Assembly (NCBI GenBank): GCA_004151065.3
Contig: NWUY0300050938.1
Location: forward strand, 2,674 to 13,798
From: Larix sibirica
Taxonomy: Eukaryota > Streptophyta > Pinopsida > Pinales > Pinaceae
Direction of reading: 5' to 3'
DNA: 11,125 nt
Both the position numbers and the translations under genes were made by a program. This document shows, piece by piece, positions 1-8,143 of this stretch. Positions within the stretch are counted from its first letter, which is position 1. Each line of letters begins with the position of its first letter. The notes below the pieces were generated by a model, which saw only the letters and a list, made by a program, of their open reading frames with translations, had not been told where the DNA came from and ran no database searches.

Positions 1-824
1 GATTCATCCCTCGATTCCTCTAACAATATAACCGATAACAAATAGGGGCATTTACCTTTGACATGCCCATTTGTCCGACAATCAAAACATCTCAAAGGGA
101 TATGTAAATAGTCCAGTTTCTAGCACGAAACTTGAGCACCCCTTTGAATCTCCAGTTCTGTCGGAATTCCTAATGAGATATCAATTTCGACCATAACCCG
201 GGAAACCTTTTTTTCCATGCCGAAAGGATTTTGTTTTTGCAATCTGATGAAGTTGACTATAGAATTTGCTAACCCATCCAAAACATTATGAGTCCATAAT
301 TCAAGGAGGAATCTCGGGAGAAAAAACCATAAGTGACGGCGATTCAACCTTTCTTTCTCTAGATTGAATGTCCAATTCCATTGTTTTAATACCAATGAAC
401 CACCCTTAATTAACCATATGGAATCCAACATCTGTTGAATATGAACCTCACTCGGAAATATAAATCAAATCCACATGTTTATAAGCACGTTGATACGAGG
501 AGCATATCCGTATAATGGAAGCCAAGTCTGGTTGACCCACTCAACCCTCTCCATTATGGTAACCTTAGTTGATTCTAAACAACCAACAAGAGCACGTTTT
601 GTTAATACCACTACTCGATCCAAATTCACATCATCCCCAAGCACGTACCTCTATAAAACCTCCAGCACTTTGTATGTATTCAATCTTATGCATGCTCTAG
701 CCCTCTCACCAGTGAGGCATTGACTCACCTTTCTCTTGGAATGATCGATCTGGACCAGAATTGTTTCTTAATCCCCCTACTCAGGCAGTGCATTATCTAC
801 CTTAATCTTGTCACCAACATCCTA
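1..824 (-). pseudogene. LINE ORF1 (DUF4283-like domain plus CCHC zinc knuckle), broken
   Basis: One minus-strand frame stays in register from about 824 to 1. It is broken only by stops at 777-779, 768-770, 651-653, 465-467 and 120-122. In order it shows GERARACIRLNTYKV (about 716-670), a region with TKRALVGCLE (about 600), EWVNQTWLPLYGYAPR (about 545-500), FPSEVHIQQMLDSIWLIKGG (about 458-400) and VMVEIDISLGIPTELEI (about 200-150). The order and hydrophobic spacing fit the DUF4283 domain of plant LINE ORF1 proteins, which are RNA-binding chaperones of the retrotransposition particle. Just past the last stop, CFDCRTNGHVKGKC (89 to 48) is a complete CX2CX4HX4C zinc knuckle. It aligns throughout with the plus-strand ORF1 at 6433-7116. 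No frameshift is needed, so decay here is mainly by nonsense substitution. It cannot make a full protein. Confidence 0.85.
48..89 (-). other. CCHC zinc-knuckle relic of ORF1
   Basis: The minus strand encodes CFDCRTNGHVKGKC, a perfect CX2CX4HX4C spacing followed by Pro. In gag-like LINE ORF1 proteins this motif binds RNA. It sits 30 nt downstream of the stop at 120-122 in the same frame, so the knuckle residues are intact although the ORF is broken. Confidence 0.88.
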
Positions 825-1217
825 CACCATCCGGTCTCACCAGAGTAAGGAATCCTCGATTGAATGTTTGAGGGAAATGTTGGTTTTGGAAGGTTTGGAG
901 TGTTATTTCCCACCTTATCCATTGTGGGTAGCCGGATATATGGGTATGTGACCATCATCACCACCACCACAACACAAGGAAGGTGACAACCATCACATCT
1001 ACATCAAAGGGCATGTGAAACATATCGAAAACCCACACAACAATACTTTTTAGAAAAATCCGCCCAAGATTCTGCCAAATTTGGAAACCACCACCAAAAT
1101 AGTAGCCAAGTTAGGGTAAAAGGAAATCCATCCAACTAGTAAAGAAAATGGTGAGAAACAAGGATATGAATTCAGAAAAAGCTAGAATCAAAAGGTTAAT
1201 GAAAAAAGTGTCTAAAA
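825..1217 (-). other. Presumed LINE 5' leader, no gene seen
   Basis: This stretch lies between the ORF1 homology and the conserved leader block. No reading frame on either strand is long or family-like. On the plus strand it has a CAC/CCA-rich patch (about 955-1000) and A-rich DNA from 1140. I assign it to the LINE leader only by position. Confidence 0.4.
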
Positions 1218-1266
1218 TAGTAAAAAACTAAACTTCCCACTTTTTTCACTTGGTTGGTACTAGGCC

Positions 1267-1418
1267 AATCATTTAGACTAGCTTGACTCCAAGTTCACTG
1301 CAGTAATTTCAATATTTTCTATCTAGTGTTGTTAAGCAAAAACCCTATTACCAAATCCTCAACTAGGGTTTCACAAAGATCCATCTCTTTGGTTTTCCTT
1401 AAATTCAAAGGAACCATC
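1267..1418. other. Non-coding stretch with an inverted telobox-like pair
   Basis: No gene is seen. AAACCCTA at 1340-1347 and TAGGGTTT at 1364-1371 form an 8-bp perfect inverted repeat with a 16-nt spacer. AAACCCTA is the core of the plant telo-box, a known promoter element. On the minus strand a short ATG frame of 21 codons (1384 to 1319) lies upstream of the LINE leader. Whether any of this is LINE sequence or host flank is unknown. Confidence 0.4.
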
Positions 1419-1530
1419 TATATATAAACTTATTATATATAACATATTATATATAATTACTTATATTATATTCCATATATAATTGTTATAAATATATATT
1501 AAAACTATTACACATACACACACATATAAA
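1419..1530. repeat. AT-rich low-complexity tract
   Basis: This tract is almost wholly A and T, with many overlapping TATATA words and self-complementary TTATATATAA-type segments. It ends in a short CA-rich run (ACACATACACACACAT, about 1509-1525). It begins with TATATATAAAC (1419-1429), a good TATA-box match in either orientation, but low complexity alone would give such matches. Confidence 0.7.
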
Positions 1531-1979
1531 GTGGGTGATTATTGAAGAGATAAGGGAAATGGATAATATTGTAGTATCCGACCATGACATCACACAAACA
1601 ACATAATGCTTGTGATCTAGGTTGTAACCTGCTACTCTACAATGCAGAGGTGATATTTACTAATTTTTTTAGTCACCTAGTCATTTAATTTCTCAAATTC
1701 TTCTAGTGTTTAAAATGGCCATGATTCCTTTTGAATTAACAACCAAGGTACCACAAGATATACCAAATAAGCTTTAAAAAAATGCATGCATTCCTTAACA
1801 TGCACGCTATTTATAACATTTTTAAAAGTATTTTAGTGCTTTTACTATAATTTTTTTATCTCAACATCCATTTTTGGTTTTTCTTAGCTTATTGGGAAGG
1901 TCTTGAAGATATATAAAATGTTTATGTTATGATTTATTTTTTGTTTCTACATGGATTATTTTTTATTTTCAAAAGAGTA
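1531..1979. other. Intergenic DNA, nothing recognised
   Basis: No reading frame with family features, RNA gene or repeat was recognised. Poly-T and poly-A runs at about 1660, 1776, 1850 and 1940 give it an AT-rich, non-coding character. Confidence 0.5.
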
Positions 1980-3340
1980 GAATATGGATCTTTAGGGCAT
2001 GACAAATGGTCCCTCTAATGGGGATAATTTTCCTCCATTTGTAATATGGGTTCTCTTAGGGGGGATTTCACATGCGTGATGAGTCTTAGGGACTTAACCA
2101 TTGTAATGAGAGGAAAACAAGGGAATTATTCTCGAAATGAAGATTATATGGCTCAATGGATACGAACAAAACTTCAAACCACCACACGAGCTAGAGAGTC
2201 TAAAGGGGATATTTGACCTCCAAATGGAATATGTTACCATTATACTGCCTTGGGCAATGAAGATGGATTTGAATGCCTTTCGAATGGGTAGTAGATGAAA
2301 ATAATACCCTTAGGCCCTAGATGAAGCTTCTATAGACCACATGCCATAAGCAATGCTACACACATTAAAGCATGCCTTATCAAAGATCAACATCCTTAAA
2401 GTGGGATATGGGTACTACACTAGGAATGAGCCTCGAGGCCTTGACCATTGTTGAGGGAGAAATTAAGGGAATTAGGACCTATATTAATATTCTTGAGCTA
2501 CTACACCATGATCAAGACCTCATACCACAACATAGACCCATTTTTATACAAAGTGTATTTTTGGCATACAATTGGGATATGGATGCAATTAGGAATTTTA
2601 GTGCAATAGGTATGGTTCTCACAACCTTGGCCATAGTCAAAAGGTGAAAACAAGGGATTTACTTCATGGATGGATATATAGGTCTCATTGGTAATGAACA
2701 TGATCTCAAACCACAACACAAATCCTTCAGAGGTGATTTTTGGCCTTCAATTGGAATATGAGTGCCATTATGAGGTTTTGCACTCTAGGGATTAGTGGCC
2801 ATAAACAATGCCATAAACTATATAGCATGTCCTCTATAGGGGATAGAGGAGATCATTGTCCTTTGAGTAAGATAGAAGTACCATTACAACATTTTGTCCA
2901 AAGGGATTGGTCTCTAGGCCTCAACCACAGTTGGGAGAGAAATTAGGGGAACAAAACCCTAAATAAAGATTCTTGGAATAATGGGATTGCATGATCAAGG
3001 CCTTGAACTGCAACACTAGCCCTATAAATGGGATCTCTTACATATGAGTGGGGTATGGGTGTAGTAGGTATGGATGGGTATCGATGCTTTAACCATGAAT
3101 GGAAGAAAATAAGGTCCTTAATCTCAAAATAAATCTTATAAGCTTTATGGGATATGAAATATCATTCAAATTACCACCAAACCTATAACTTACCTTTGTC
3201 CTTGAGTGAGATATGGATACTATAGGCATTGATCTTGTGTCTTTGGCCCAAAATAAAGGATAAAGGATTTTGAACTAGGCCTCAAACCACTAGGCCTGAT
3301 TGATTGACCTCTTGGTGACATATGGACATTATTAAGAGCT
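1980..3340. repeat. Degenerate tandem array, period about 175 bp
   Basis: A phrase close to GGGATATGGNTNCNATTAGG recurs at about 1980, 2041, 2226, 2403, 2574, 2753, 2865, 3051, 3208 and 3317. Most steps are 160-185 bp. A second phrase (AGGCCTTGACCATTGTTGAG-like, then GAGAAATTAAGGG, then a CCACAAC-rich end) recurs at about 2079, 2426, 2614, 2909 and 3081. A longer block, 2344-2540 against 2800-3010, is more alike than neighbouring units, which suggests a higher-order period of 460-480 bp. Copies are strongly diverged, with indels. Apparent reading frames here (such as about 2372-2647) are by-products of the repeat. It looks like an old satellite or the internal repeat of a decayed element. Confidence 0.7.
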
Positions 3341-3390
3341 TTTCATACCAGTACAAGGGTTGTGAAGCCCCATGGTAGATAAAGGACTCC

Positions 3391-3467
3391 TAAAGGTAGT
3401 CTACAAAAGGTAGATGAAGGAACACAAAGACATAGGATCTAAATTAATCTTATAAAGGTAGTCTACA
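3391..3467 (+). repeat. Pair of 15-bp direct repeats
   Basis: TAAAGGTAGTCTACA occurs at 3391-3405 and again at 3453-3467, with intervening DNA rich in AGGTAGAT-like words. The repeats lie just right of the tandem array and may mark its edge or a small duplication. Confidence 0.6.
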
Positions 3468-3545
3468 TGTTCATCTATCAAAGTTATGGTTTTCAATAGC
3501 TAGATGATGATATTTGATATCAACATTTAATGTTACCATGGCTGG

Positions 3546-3593
3546 AATGTGGATCTTTAGATAAAATCCAATGTGGATCTTTGGATCAGATCT
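3546..3593 (+). repeat. 24-bp tandem duplication
   Basis: AATGTGGATCTTT starts at 3546 and again at 3570. The two 24-bp units differ by a few bases. The second unit leads directly into the exon-like frame at 3561-3692. Confidence 0.65.
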
Positions 3594-3692
3594 AACTATC
3601 CATATCCCCTGGCCGCAACAGGCTCTATTGCGAAGTGGATATTGATTGCTGTGATACTTTGCATATGGAACAGAACAACCAGCAGCATGTAA
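3561..3692 (+). other. Weak exon-like open stretch with a hydrophobic segment
   Basis: Between a TAG at 3558 and a TAA at 3690-3692, one plus frame is open for 43 codons. It contains SNYPYPLAATGSIAKW followed by the hydrophobic ILIAVILCIW and then NRTTSSM. The composition looks more protein-like than the surrounding DNA and could be a single membrane-spanning end of a protein. There is no good start codon, no family match I recognise, and the opposite strand is also open here. It may well be chance. Confidence 0.2.
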
Positions 3693-3730
3693 TGATAGTA
3701 ACAAGAGACTCACAAGAGGAGTTTAAGCCA

Positions 3731-3773
3731 TTTGTGAAAGTTGCTGCCACTCAAATTAGTTTGTGAAAGTTGC
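3731..3773 (+). repeat. Pair of 14-bp direct repeats
   Basis: TTTGTGAAAGTTGC is present at 3731-3744 and, identical, at 3760-3773, a step of 29 bp. It is a small local duplication with no assigned function. Confidence 0.6.
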
Positions 3774-4173
3774 AACAAACATAATCAGACATAGCTACTG
3801 TCCAAAACATATATAGAAAAATCTCAAACTTTCAAATTTCAATGATGTGGATTTTTTTGTTACCATTTATGAGATTGAAAATTGTTAAAGCACAAGCCGT
3901 CTAATAACTGCCGACTGATCTCTGCAATTCTGGTCAGATTTAGCTCAGCACTGTATTTATTTTATTCGTACAGCCAGCCGTCAAAGAATGAAATATCTTC
4001 ATTCCAACATTACACCTGCCCAAAATATATTCTATGGTGTAAGATATTCTTTATCTAAAACTGTAGGAGTTGTATATTTTCTGGTTAGCTAACAAATTTG
4101 GTAAAACAATTCCATGTCAAGTACAGTTCTATGGATCAATCAAAGTCTCAAGAACAGTTATTTTGTCTCCAAG
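3774..4173. other. Intergenic DNA, nothing recognised
   Basis: AT-rich sequence with stops in all frames. I saw no domain, RNA gene or repeat that I can support. Confidence 0.5.
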
Positions 4174-4363
4174 GTTTTGAGATTCTCTTCACCTAGAACT
4201 TCCAAAAATTCTTAATATAACTATGAATTCCAATTGTACTTAACTTTTCAGGGCGTTTTGAGGTTCTCTGAATCACCTGGAACTTCCAAATATCCCTACT
4301 GTACCTATGGTAAATTTGTATTTTTTATATCCCTGGATTCCAAGTGAACTGAACTTTTCAGGG
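4174..4363 (+). repeat. Diverged tandem duplication, each unit ending in a splice-acceptor-like sequence
   Basis: Unit A (4174-4254) and unit B (4255-4363) share GTTTTGAG.TTCTCT, CACCT.GAACTTCCAAA, ATTCCAA.TG.ACT and AACTTTTCAGGG in the same order. Unit B has about 29 extra bases in the middle. Both ends carry a branch-point-like CTTAAC or CTGAAC just before TTTTCAG/GG, as at plant intron 3' ends, and unit B also has ATG/GTAAAT at about 4309. The implied intron of about 52 nt is very short for a plant. Downstream frames on both strands are open for 60-98 codons but match nothing I know. Confidence 0.5.
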
Positions 4364-4622
4364 TCTTTGTTAATGAAGAATATAATCCTCCATTTTCTAT
4401 GGTCCATAATAGGTACGAGGCCTTTTTGGATAAAGGATACATTCTTCCATCTTCTGTTCCACATAATAAGTGAGAATGGGATGCTTTCATGATCTTTATA
4501 ACATCCATAGAAGAGTATGAAGTTATCTAATCTGTAAAGGAATTTATTTAAAATAAAATTGTTTGTCAATTATGAGTAACATTTAATCTCATTACAAATT
4601 AATAACAATAATTTTTATAACT

Positions 4623-4696
4623 TATCATTATTTATATTTTAAGCATTAGTATTTAGATTTATCATTATTTAAATCTTAGGCATAAATATTTAAGAT
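4623..4696 (+). repeat. 37-bp tandem duplication, AT-rich
   Basis: TATCATTATTTA begins at 4623 and at 4660. Each is followed by a related A/T-rich phrase ending in GCAT(T/A)A.TATTTA, which gives a 37-bp period. Two units are recognisable. Confidence 0.6.
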
Positions 4697-4754
4697 AAAA
4701 TGTTTTTTTTATGAATTTCAAAGTGGTATAATATATTAATGATACATGAATTTT

Positions 4755-4950
4755 ATAGTTGATAAGTAATTTTTCTGTATTAGGCAAAAAGACAATGGTG
4801 GTGACTTCTATTGCAACATATCATCTCATTTTCAAGCACCTTTGTGAGCTGATAGTTGATAAGTATTATTCATAAGTTATTTTCAAGCAAATAGCAAGTG
4901 GACACCCTTGGGGGTTGATAGTTGGTAAGTATTATTAATAAGTTATTTAG
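4755..4950 (+). repeat. Three local copies of a TAGTTGATAAGTA-type unit
   Basis: ATAGTTGATAAGTAATTTTT is at about 4755. GATAGTTGATAAGTATTATT followed by CATAAGTTATTT is at about 4851-4882. GATAGTTGGTAAGTATTATT followed by AATAAGTTATTT is at about 4917-4948. TTTTCAAGCA also recurs at about 4829 and 4880. The units step by 50-97 bp and are diverged. Confidence 0.6.
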
Positions 4951-5613
4951 TGTATATTTCCACTCATATACTTTGGTATGCTTGTCTCTCTTGAGTTCAA
5001 TGTTGATTATTATATTCAAAGCCATAGACATTACATTTATTGTAAGACTTGCTCAATGAGCTTTGGTTCCCATGTAGTTGGTTTTGAGTGGGCTCAAAAC
5101 TATGCTAAGAAAATGCTTTTTCAAGTGAATGTGTTTTTCAATGATTGTTTTAACAATAGCATCTCTTAATGTATTTTTCAATTAGAGTTCTGTGTAGTTA
5201 CTCAAATAAGATTTTAGAGAGATATTGATTGGTAATACATGAATTTGATTATAATGGAATCTAGTTTTCATGAAAATTATGAACTTAATTTAAATTGCAT
5301 TGTTATTTACACATAACTATAAGAAGAAAATGACATCTAGTCCACAACAACTTTTGATGTTTTTTGATAACTTAAATTTTGATGAAAACCTAGCTAATCT
5401 CAAAATTGGATATCAAAACCTCACTAATACTCACTTGGCCATTATGACCACTCTTAATGAGCTCAAATTAAAATATATTCAATGTATAGCATAAAAGGAC
5501 ACAAATCATTAGTTGAGGTTCCAACTATGAAATATTTAAGATATATTTCTAGAAGCATGTGATGGTTGATATTATTAGATGTTTAGACTAAAAAAGTCAT
5601 TCTAATGTTGTTC
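4951..5613. other. Intergenic DNA, no supported gene
   Basis: Two short plus-strand frames are open here (4978-5169, 63 codons; 5300-5494, 64 codons). The first has a single CX2C, the second an Asn- and Leu-rich composition. Neither has homology I recognise, and both are within chance for this base composition. Confidence 0.4.
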
Positions 5614-5685
5614 TCCTCAATGGTCTAGTGGTATTTGATCATATTATTGAATCAAAGGTCTAAGTTTCAAGTTTCCGCAAGAGTT
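5614..5685 (+). repeat. Decayed tRNA-like sequence, possible head of a tRNA-derived SINE
   Basis: TGGTCTAGTGG at 5621-5631 fits the RNA polymerase III A box (TRGYNNARNNG) at every position and matches the D arm of several plant tRNAs. About 40 nt later, GGTCTAAGTTTCAAGTTTCC occupies the position of the variable loop and T arm, with a B box damaged at its ends. The spacing between the conserved parts equals that of a tRNA of about 72 nt (proline and glycine types look closest). The anticodon and acceptor stems do not pair, so it is not a working tRNA. The C-to-T and G-to-A style changes suit methylation decay. It could be a tRNA pseudogene or a SINE head with tail about 5686-5765. Confidence 0.45.
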
Positions 5686-6002
5686 GTTGGGTTGAATGGT
5701 TGAAAGTTGTACTTTACATTACCCAAATCATTATATCTATTGTAGGGTACTTATTTTTAGGAATTTTTAGCAGTAAGGATGAAACTACGAAAGGATATAG
5801 GTGAATAAGAATATTAGGGAGTGAGATTCAGCAGAACTGGAGAATGCAATGGTGACGGGTTTTGAACCATGGTGGTTGGGTCGTCATCAATGGGGTGTGG
5901 CTGTTCTGGCCTAAAACTATTTTATCCTATAGATTCTCTAGTTTTTAACCTTGTTCAATAATATGTAGGAGCTAGGAATCAGTATCCCTATATTTTCGAG
6001 GA

Positions 6003-6432
6003 GGCCTAATACCAACCTAGTGATTAAAAATTGGGAAGTTTCTATTTCTAGTTTTTTTTGTACTATATTTGTTTTTTGTGGAGTTGTGTGCATATGGGCC
6101 ACACATGTCTTAGTCACGACTCAATATATGGGGTGTTTTATTGTTATCCATGAGTGGGGGGAGCTTCCATTTTTGGTGGTCAAGGGAAGGATAGTATTGA
6201 GGTTGAACGAGGTGTTGGTTTCTCTCCAACTCTTATTTTAGAACCTAGGGTTTGGACAAATCTGCAAACGCGGGTGGTTTTCTCCTCTCCTATTAAGAGG
6301 ACAATGGGTATTTGGTGTCTTGCTGTCAAGAAGACATTTCTCCCCATGCGAACAAGACCTATATGGGGTTGCTAGACACCTTCGTCGAATTCTCAGGTTG
6401 GTAGGGTTTGTGATATTGGTTGCTCTAGTTCT
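6003..6432 (+). other. LINE 5' leader and N-terminal region, not resolved
   Basis: The first 70 bases align with the minus-strand element (1266 to 1218). The rest has short open frames in several phases (6020-6241, 6154-6375) that I cannot tie to a family. By position it would hold the leader and the unstructured N-terminus of ORF1. Confidence 0.45.
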
Positions 6433-7833
6433 CATACTAAAGGATTTTTTATTGGGGAGAAAGCTAAACAACAATGTCGGGTAAAATTTGAGAAGGTAAA
6501 AAAGGGTTGATCCTTGTGTGTTCTAGGCAAGGAAGTCACTTTCAATATGGTGGAGGGTTTGTCGTTGAGATCCTTATTGGGTAAATTTGAATATACAAAT
6601 CCTAACCATATGAAGATTCTGGACTGGGTTACTAGTACTTGGAAACCTCTTATCAATTATGTGCCACAGGTCATTATGCTGGTGAATGGATGGATTTATT
6701 TTCATTTCTTGTCAGAGGAAAGTATCTATATTATCTCTTCTAGGTTTTGAATTATTGGTAATGGTTCTTTGGTCTTATGTCACTGGAACTCAGCATTCAA
6801 TCCTTAGAAGGAGAAATTACGTCGAAGGTATCTGTGGATTCTACTTCCTAGTTTTCCTTCTCAATGTTGGAACTTTCGCTCCTTTATGGCGGTGGCCAAT
6901 TCCATTGGTCATTCCATCCTTGTTGAGGAAGCTACTCTTATGGATACTGATTGAAAGATCCCCCAAGTTCTAGTGGAGCTAGATACTTTGGAGGGTCTTC
7001 TTGCAGAGGTGGGGGTTAGATGGGCTGAGGGTGCTTTCGTCCAAACACACAACTACTAGAAAATCTTGTTTTGATGTTTCCGTTGTCACCACACGAGTCA
7101 TTTGTGTCAATATTGTCCTAAGAGATCGTTTGGTAGTCCTGAGATCTGAGAGAATTCTTTATCCTCTCGAGCGGACCCAGATGAACTGGAGCTTACACTT
7201 TCTTTTCCTTTACCCTTGGATGGGGATTTGGCCTCGTAGTTTATGTGTAAGTTCCATACTTTTCTTCCTCTCCTTTTAAAATCCATTTCTGTTGATTAAA
7301 TTTTGGGTGGCTTTGAAAGTTCATTCTCTACAGTTGGGGGGATTGGGTTGGTCGAATTTAGTTGAGGCCTCCCATGCTTTGGAGGCACCTTCTTTTAGAT
7401 ATTCGGATTTAGGGCTTGGGCCTCAACTTTCCCAACCTTTGGACTGTGGATTACATCAATTTTTGATCTATCCTTTATTCCCATGGGTGGGGTGTTTGGA
7501 CCTCGGTCTGTTGCAGAGGATTCTGGGGGGGCTGATACATTGGGGTATTTTCATTCGAAGGATATGACCTCTCTACAAATTGTTATTTCACCTTCCCCCA
7601 TTGAAGATGTTTTTTACTCGCCATCTTTGGACTGTGGATTTCCATCCTCTAAGGGGACCCAAGGCATGGAACCCTTATCGACCTATGTCAATATTCTAGA
7701 TGACAATAGTGACGTTATTCCCATTTTTTTGGTTAGGCATCCCTTTGTCACCACTCAAGACCTAAAAAAGGTCGATATGTCAGATCTTCTGAGACTTTGC
7801 CTGAGAAGCATCATGTTTCCCTTTCTTGTCTAA
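6433..7833 (+). pseudogene. LINE ORF1 (DUF4283-like domain plus CCHC zinc knuckle), broken
   Basis: A single plus frame carries the whole homology with no frameshift. It has GEKAKQQCRVKFEKVKKG (6457-6507), a stop at 6508, then VLGKEVTF and SLLGKFEYTNPNHMKILDW, WKPLINYVPQVIMLVNGW (about 6640-6690), a stop at 6748, IIGNGSLVLCHWNSAFNP, and after another stop RRRYLWILLPSFPSQCW and PQVLVELDTLEGLLAEV. It ends with the zinc knuckle at 7075-7116. Each segment aligns with the minus-strand ORF1. Stops fall at 6508, 6748, 6805, 6952, 7057, 7072, 7147, 7237, 7297, 7363 and 7396, and then the frame is open to 7833. The part after the knuckle is Ser/Pro/Leu-rich and unrecognised, as is usual for the variable ORF1 C-terminus. 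ORF1 proteins bind LINE RNA; this copy cannot. Confidence 0.85.
7075..7116 (+). other. CCHC zinc-knuckle relic of ORF1
   Basis: CFRCHHTSHLCQYC gives CX2CX4HX4C with all four zinc ligands. A TGA at 7072-7074 directly precedes it. It is followed by Pro-Lys, as in the minus-strand copy, where Pro also follows the last Cys. Confidence 0.88.
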
Positions 7834-8142
7834 ATATGTATGTGTCTTCCCTTTACTCAGTCACAACCGCTTTATCCTTTGACTCTCCTTCTTCGGAAAA
7901 TGTTGGGGTTATTATAGAAGGAAAACGCCCTGATTTGGGTTCTTAATGATCATCTTTTTTTTTAATATCTTGGGGATTGGCAGTTATCCCAAAAGAAATG
8001 CCTTAAAGTGTATAATTGATACTGTGCATCTTGATATTGTCATGTTGCAAGGGACTATGTCCTCTACTACCAAAGCCTGTAATTTTTTTTGTTAAAATAA
8101 AACCCTTATGGAATTGTTGTGGTCTTTTGGTTTCTTGGAACC
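7691..8142 (+). repeat. 452-bp direct repeat, copy 1 (left of the N)
   Basis: This copy covers the end of ORF1, the inter-ORF region and the first part of the endonuclease. It matches 8144-8622 with only two substitutions seen (T/C at 7718 against 8171, and A/C in the tract before the T-run near 8081) and lacks 27 bases present in copy 2 at about 8575-8601. Those 27 bases are bounded by a repeated TTGTGG, so a slip or microhomology deletion would explain their loss. It ends exactly at the base before the N. Confidence 0.95.
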
Positions 8143-8143
8143 N
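8143..8143. other. Ambiguous base N at the repeat junction
   Basis: This is the only N in the window. It lies exactly between ...CTTGGAACC (end of copy 1) and ATATTCTAGATG (start of copy 2). This is the pattern expected where two contig ends that overlap were joined without merging. Confidence 0.95.

Larger units (their letters stand above)
1..1266 (-). mobile_element. Degraded L1-type LINE, 5' leader plus ORF1 (continues off left edge)
   Basis: This element is read right to left. A leader block (1266 to 1218) aligns with the leader of the plus-strand LINE at 6003-6070: both have GGCCTA, then TACCAACC, an A-rich step, GGGAAGTTT and a T-rich run. ORF1 homology runs from about 824 to the window edge. 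The true 5' end is not defined; it lies at or beyond 1266. ORF2, the 3' end and the target-site duplication would lie outside the window. ORF1 homology is clear; the extent of the leader is inferred from the pairwise match with the other copy. Confidence 0.8.

Noticed and set aside
475-723. 82-codon plus-strand frame
   Set aside because: It is antisense to the well-supported minus-strand ORF1 relic and has Ser/Thr-rich, non-family content.
1340-1371. Interstitial telomere repeat
   Set aside because: Only single AAACCCTA-type units occur, in inverted orientation and not in tandem.
2372-2946. Short plus- and minus-strand open frames of 68-91 codons
   Set aside because: They lie inside the degenerate tandem array, share its repeated phrases, and show no family features.
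3471-3713. 80-codon minus-strand frame
   Set aside because: No motif or homology is seen, and it overlaps short direct repeats and an alternative plus-strand frame of equal weakness.
4273-4569. Minus-strand frames of 67 and 98 codons
   Set aside because: They overlap in different phases over the duplicated unit, and neither resembles a known protein.
4978-5169. 63-codon plus-strand frame with a CX2C
   Set aside because: A single CX2C with no second ligand pair is not a zinc finger, and the length is within chance for this AT content.
5614-5685. A functional tRNA gene
   Set aside because: Acceptor and anticodon stems do not pair and the B box is damaged, so only a fossil or SINE head can be supported.
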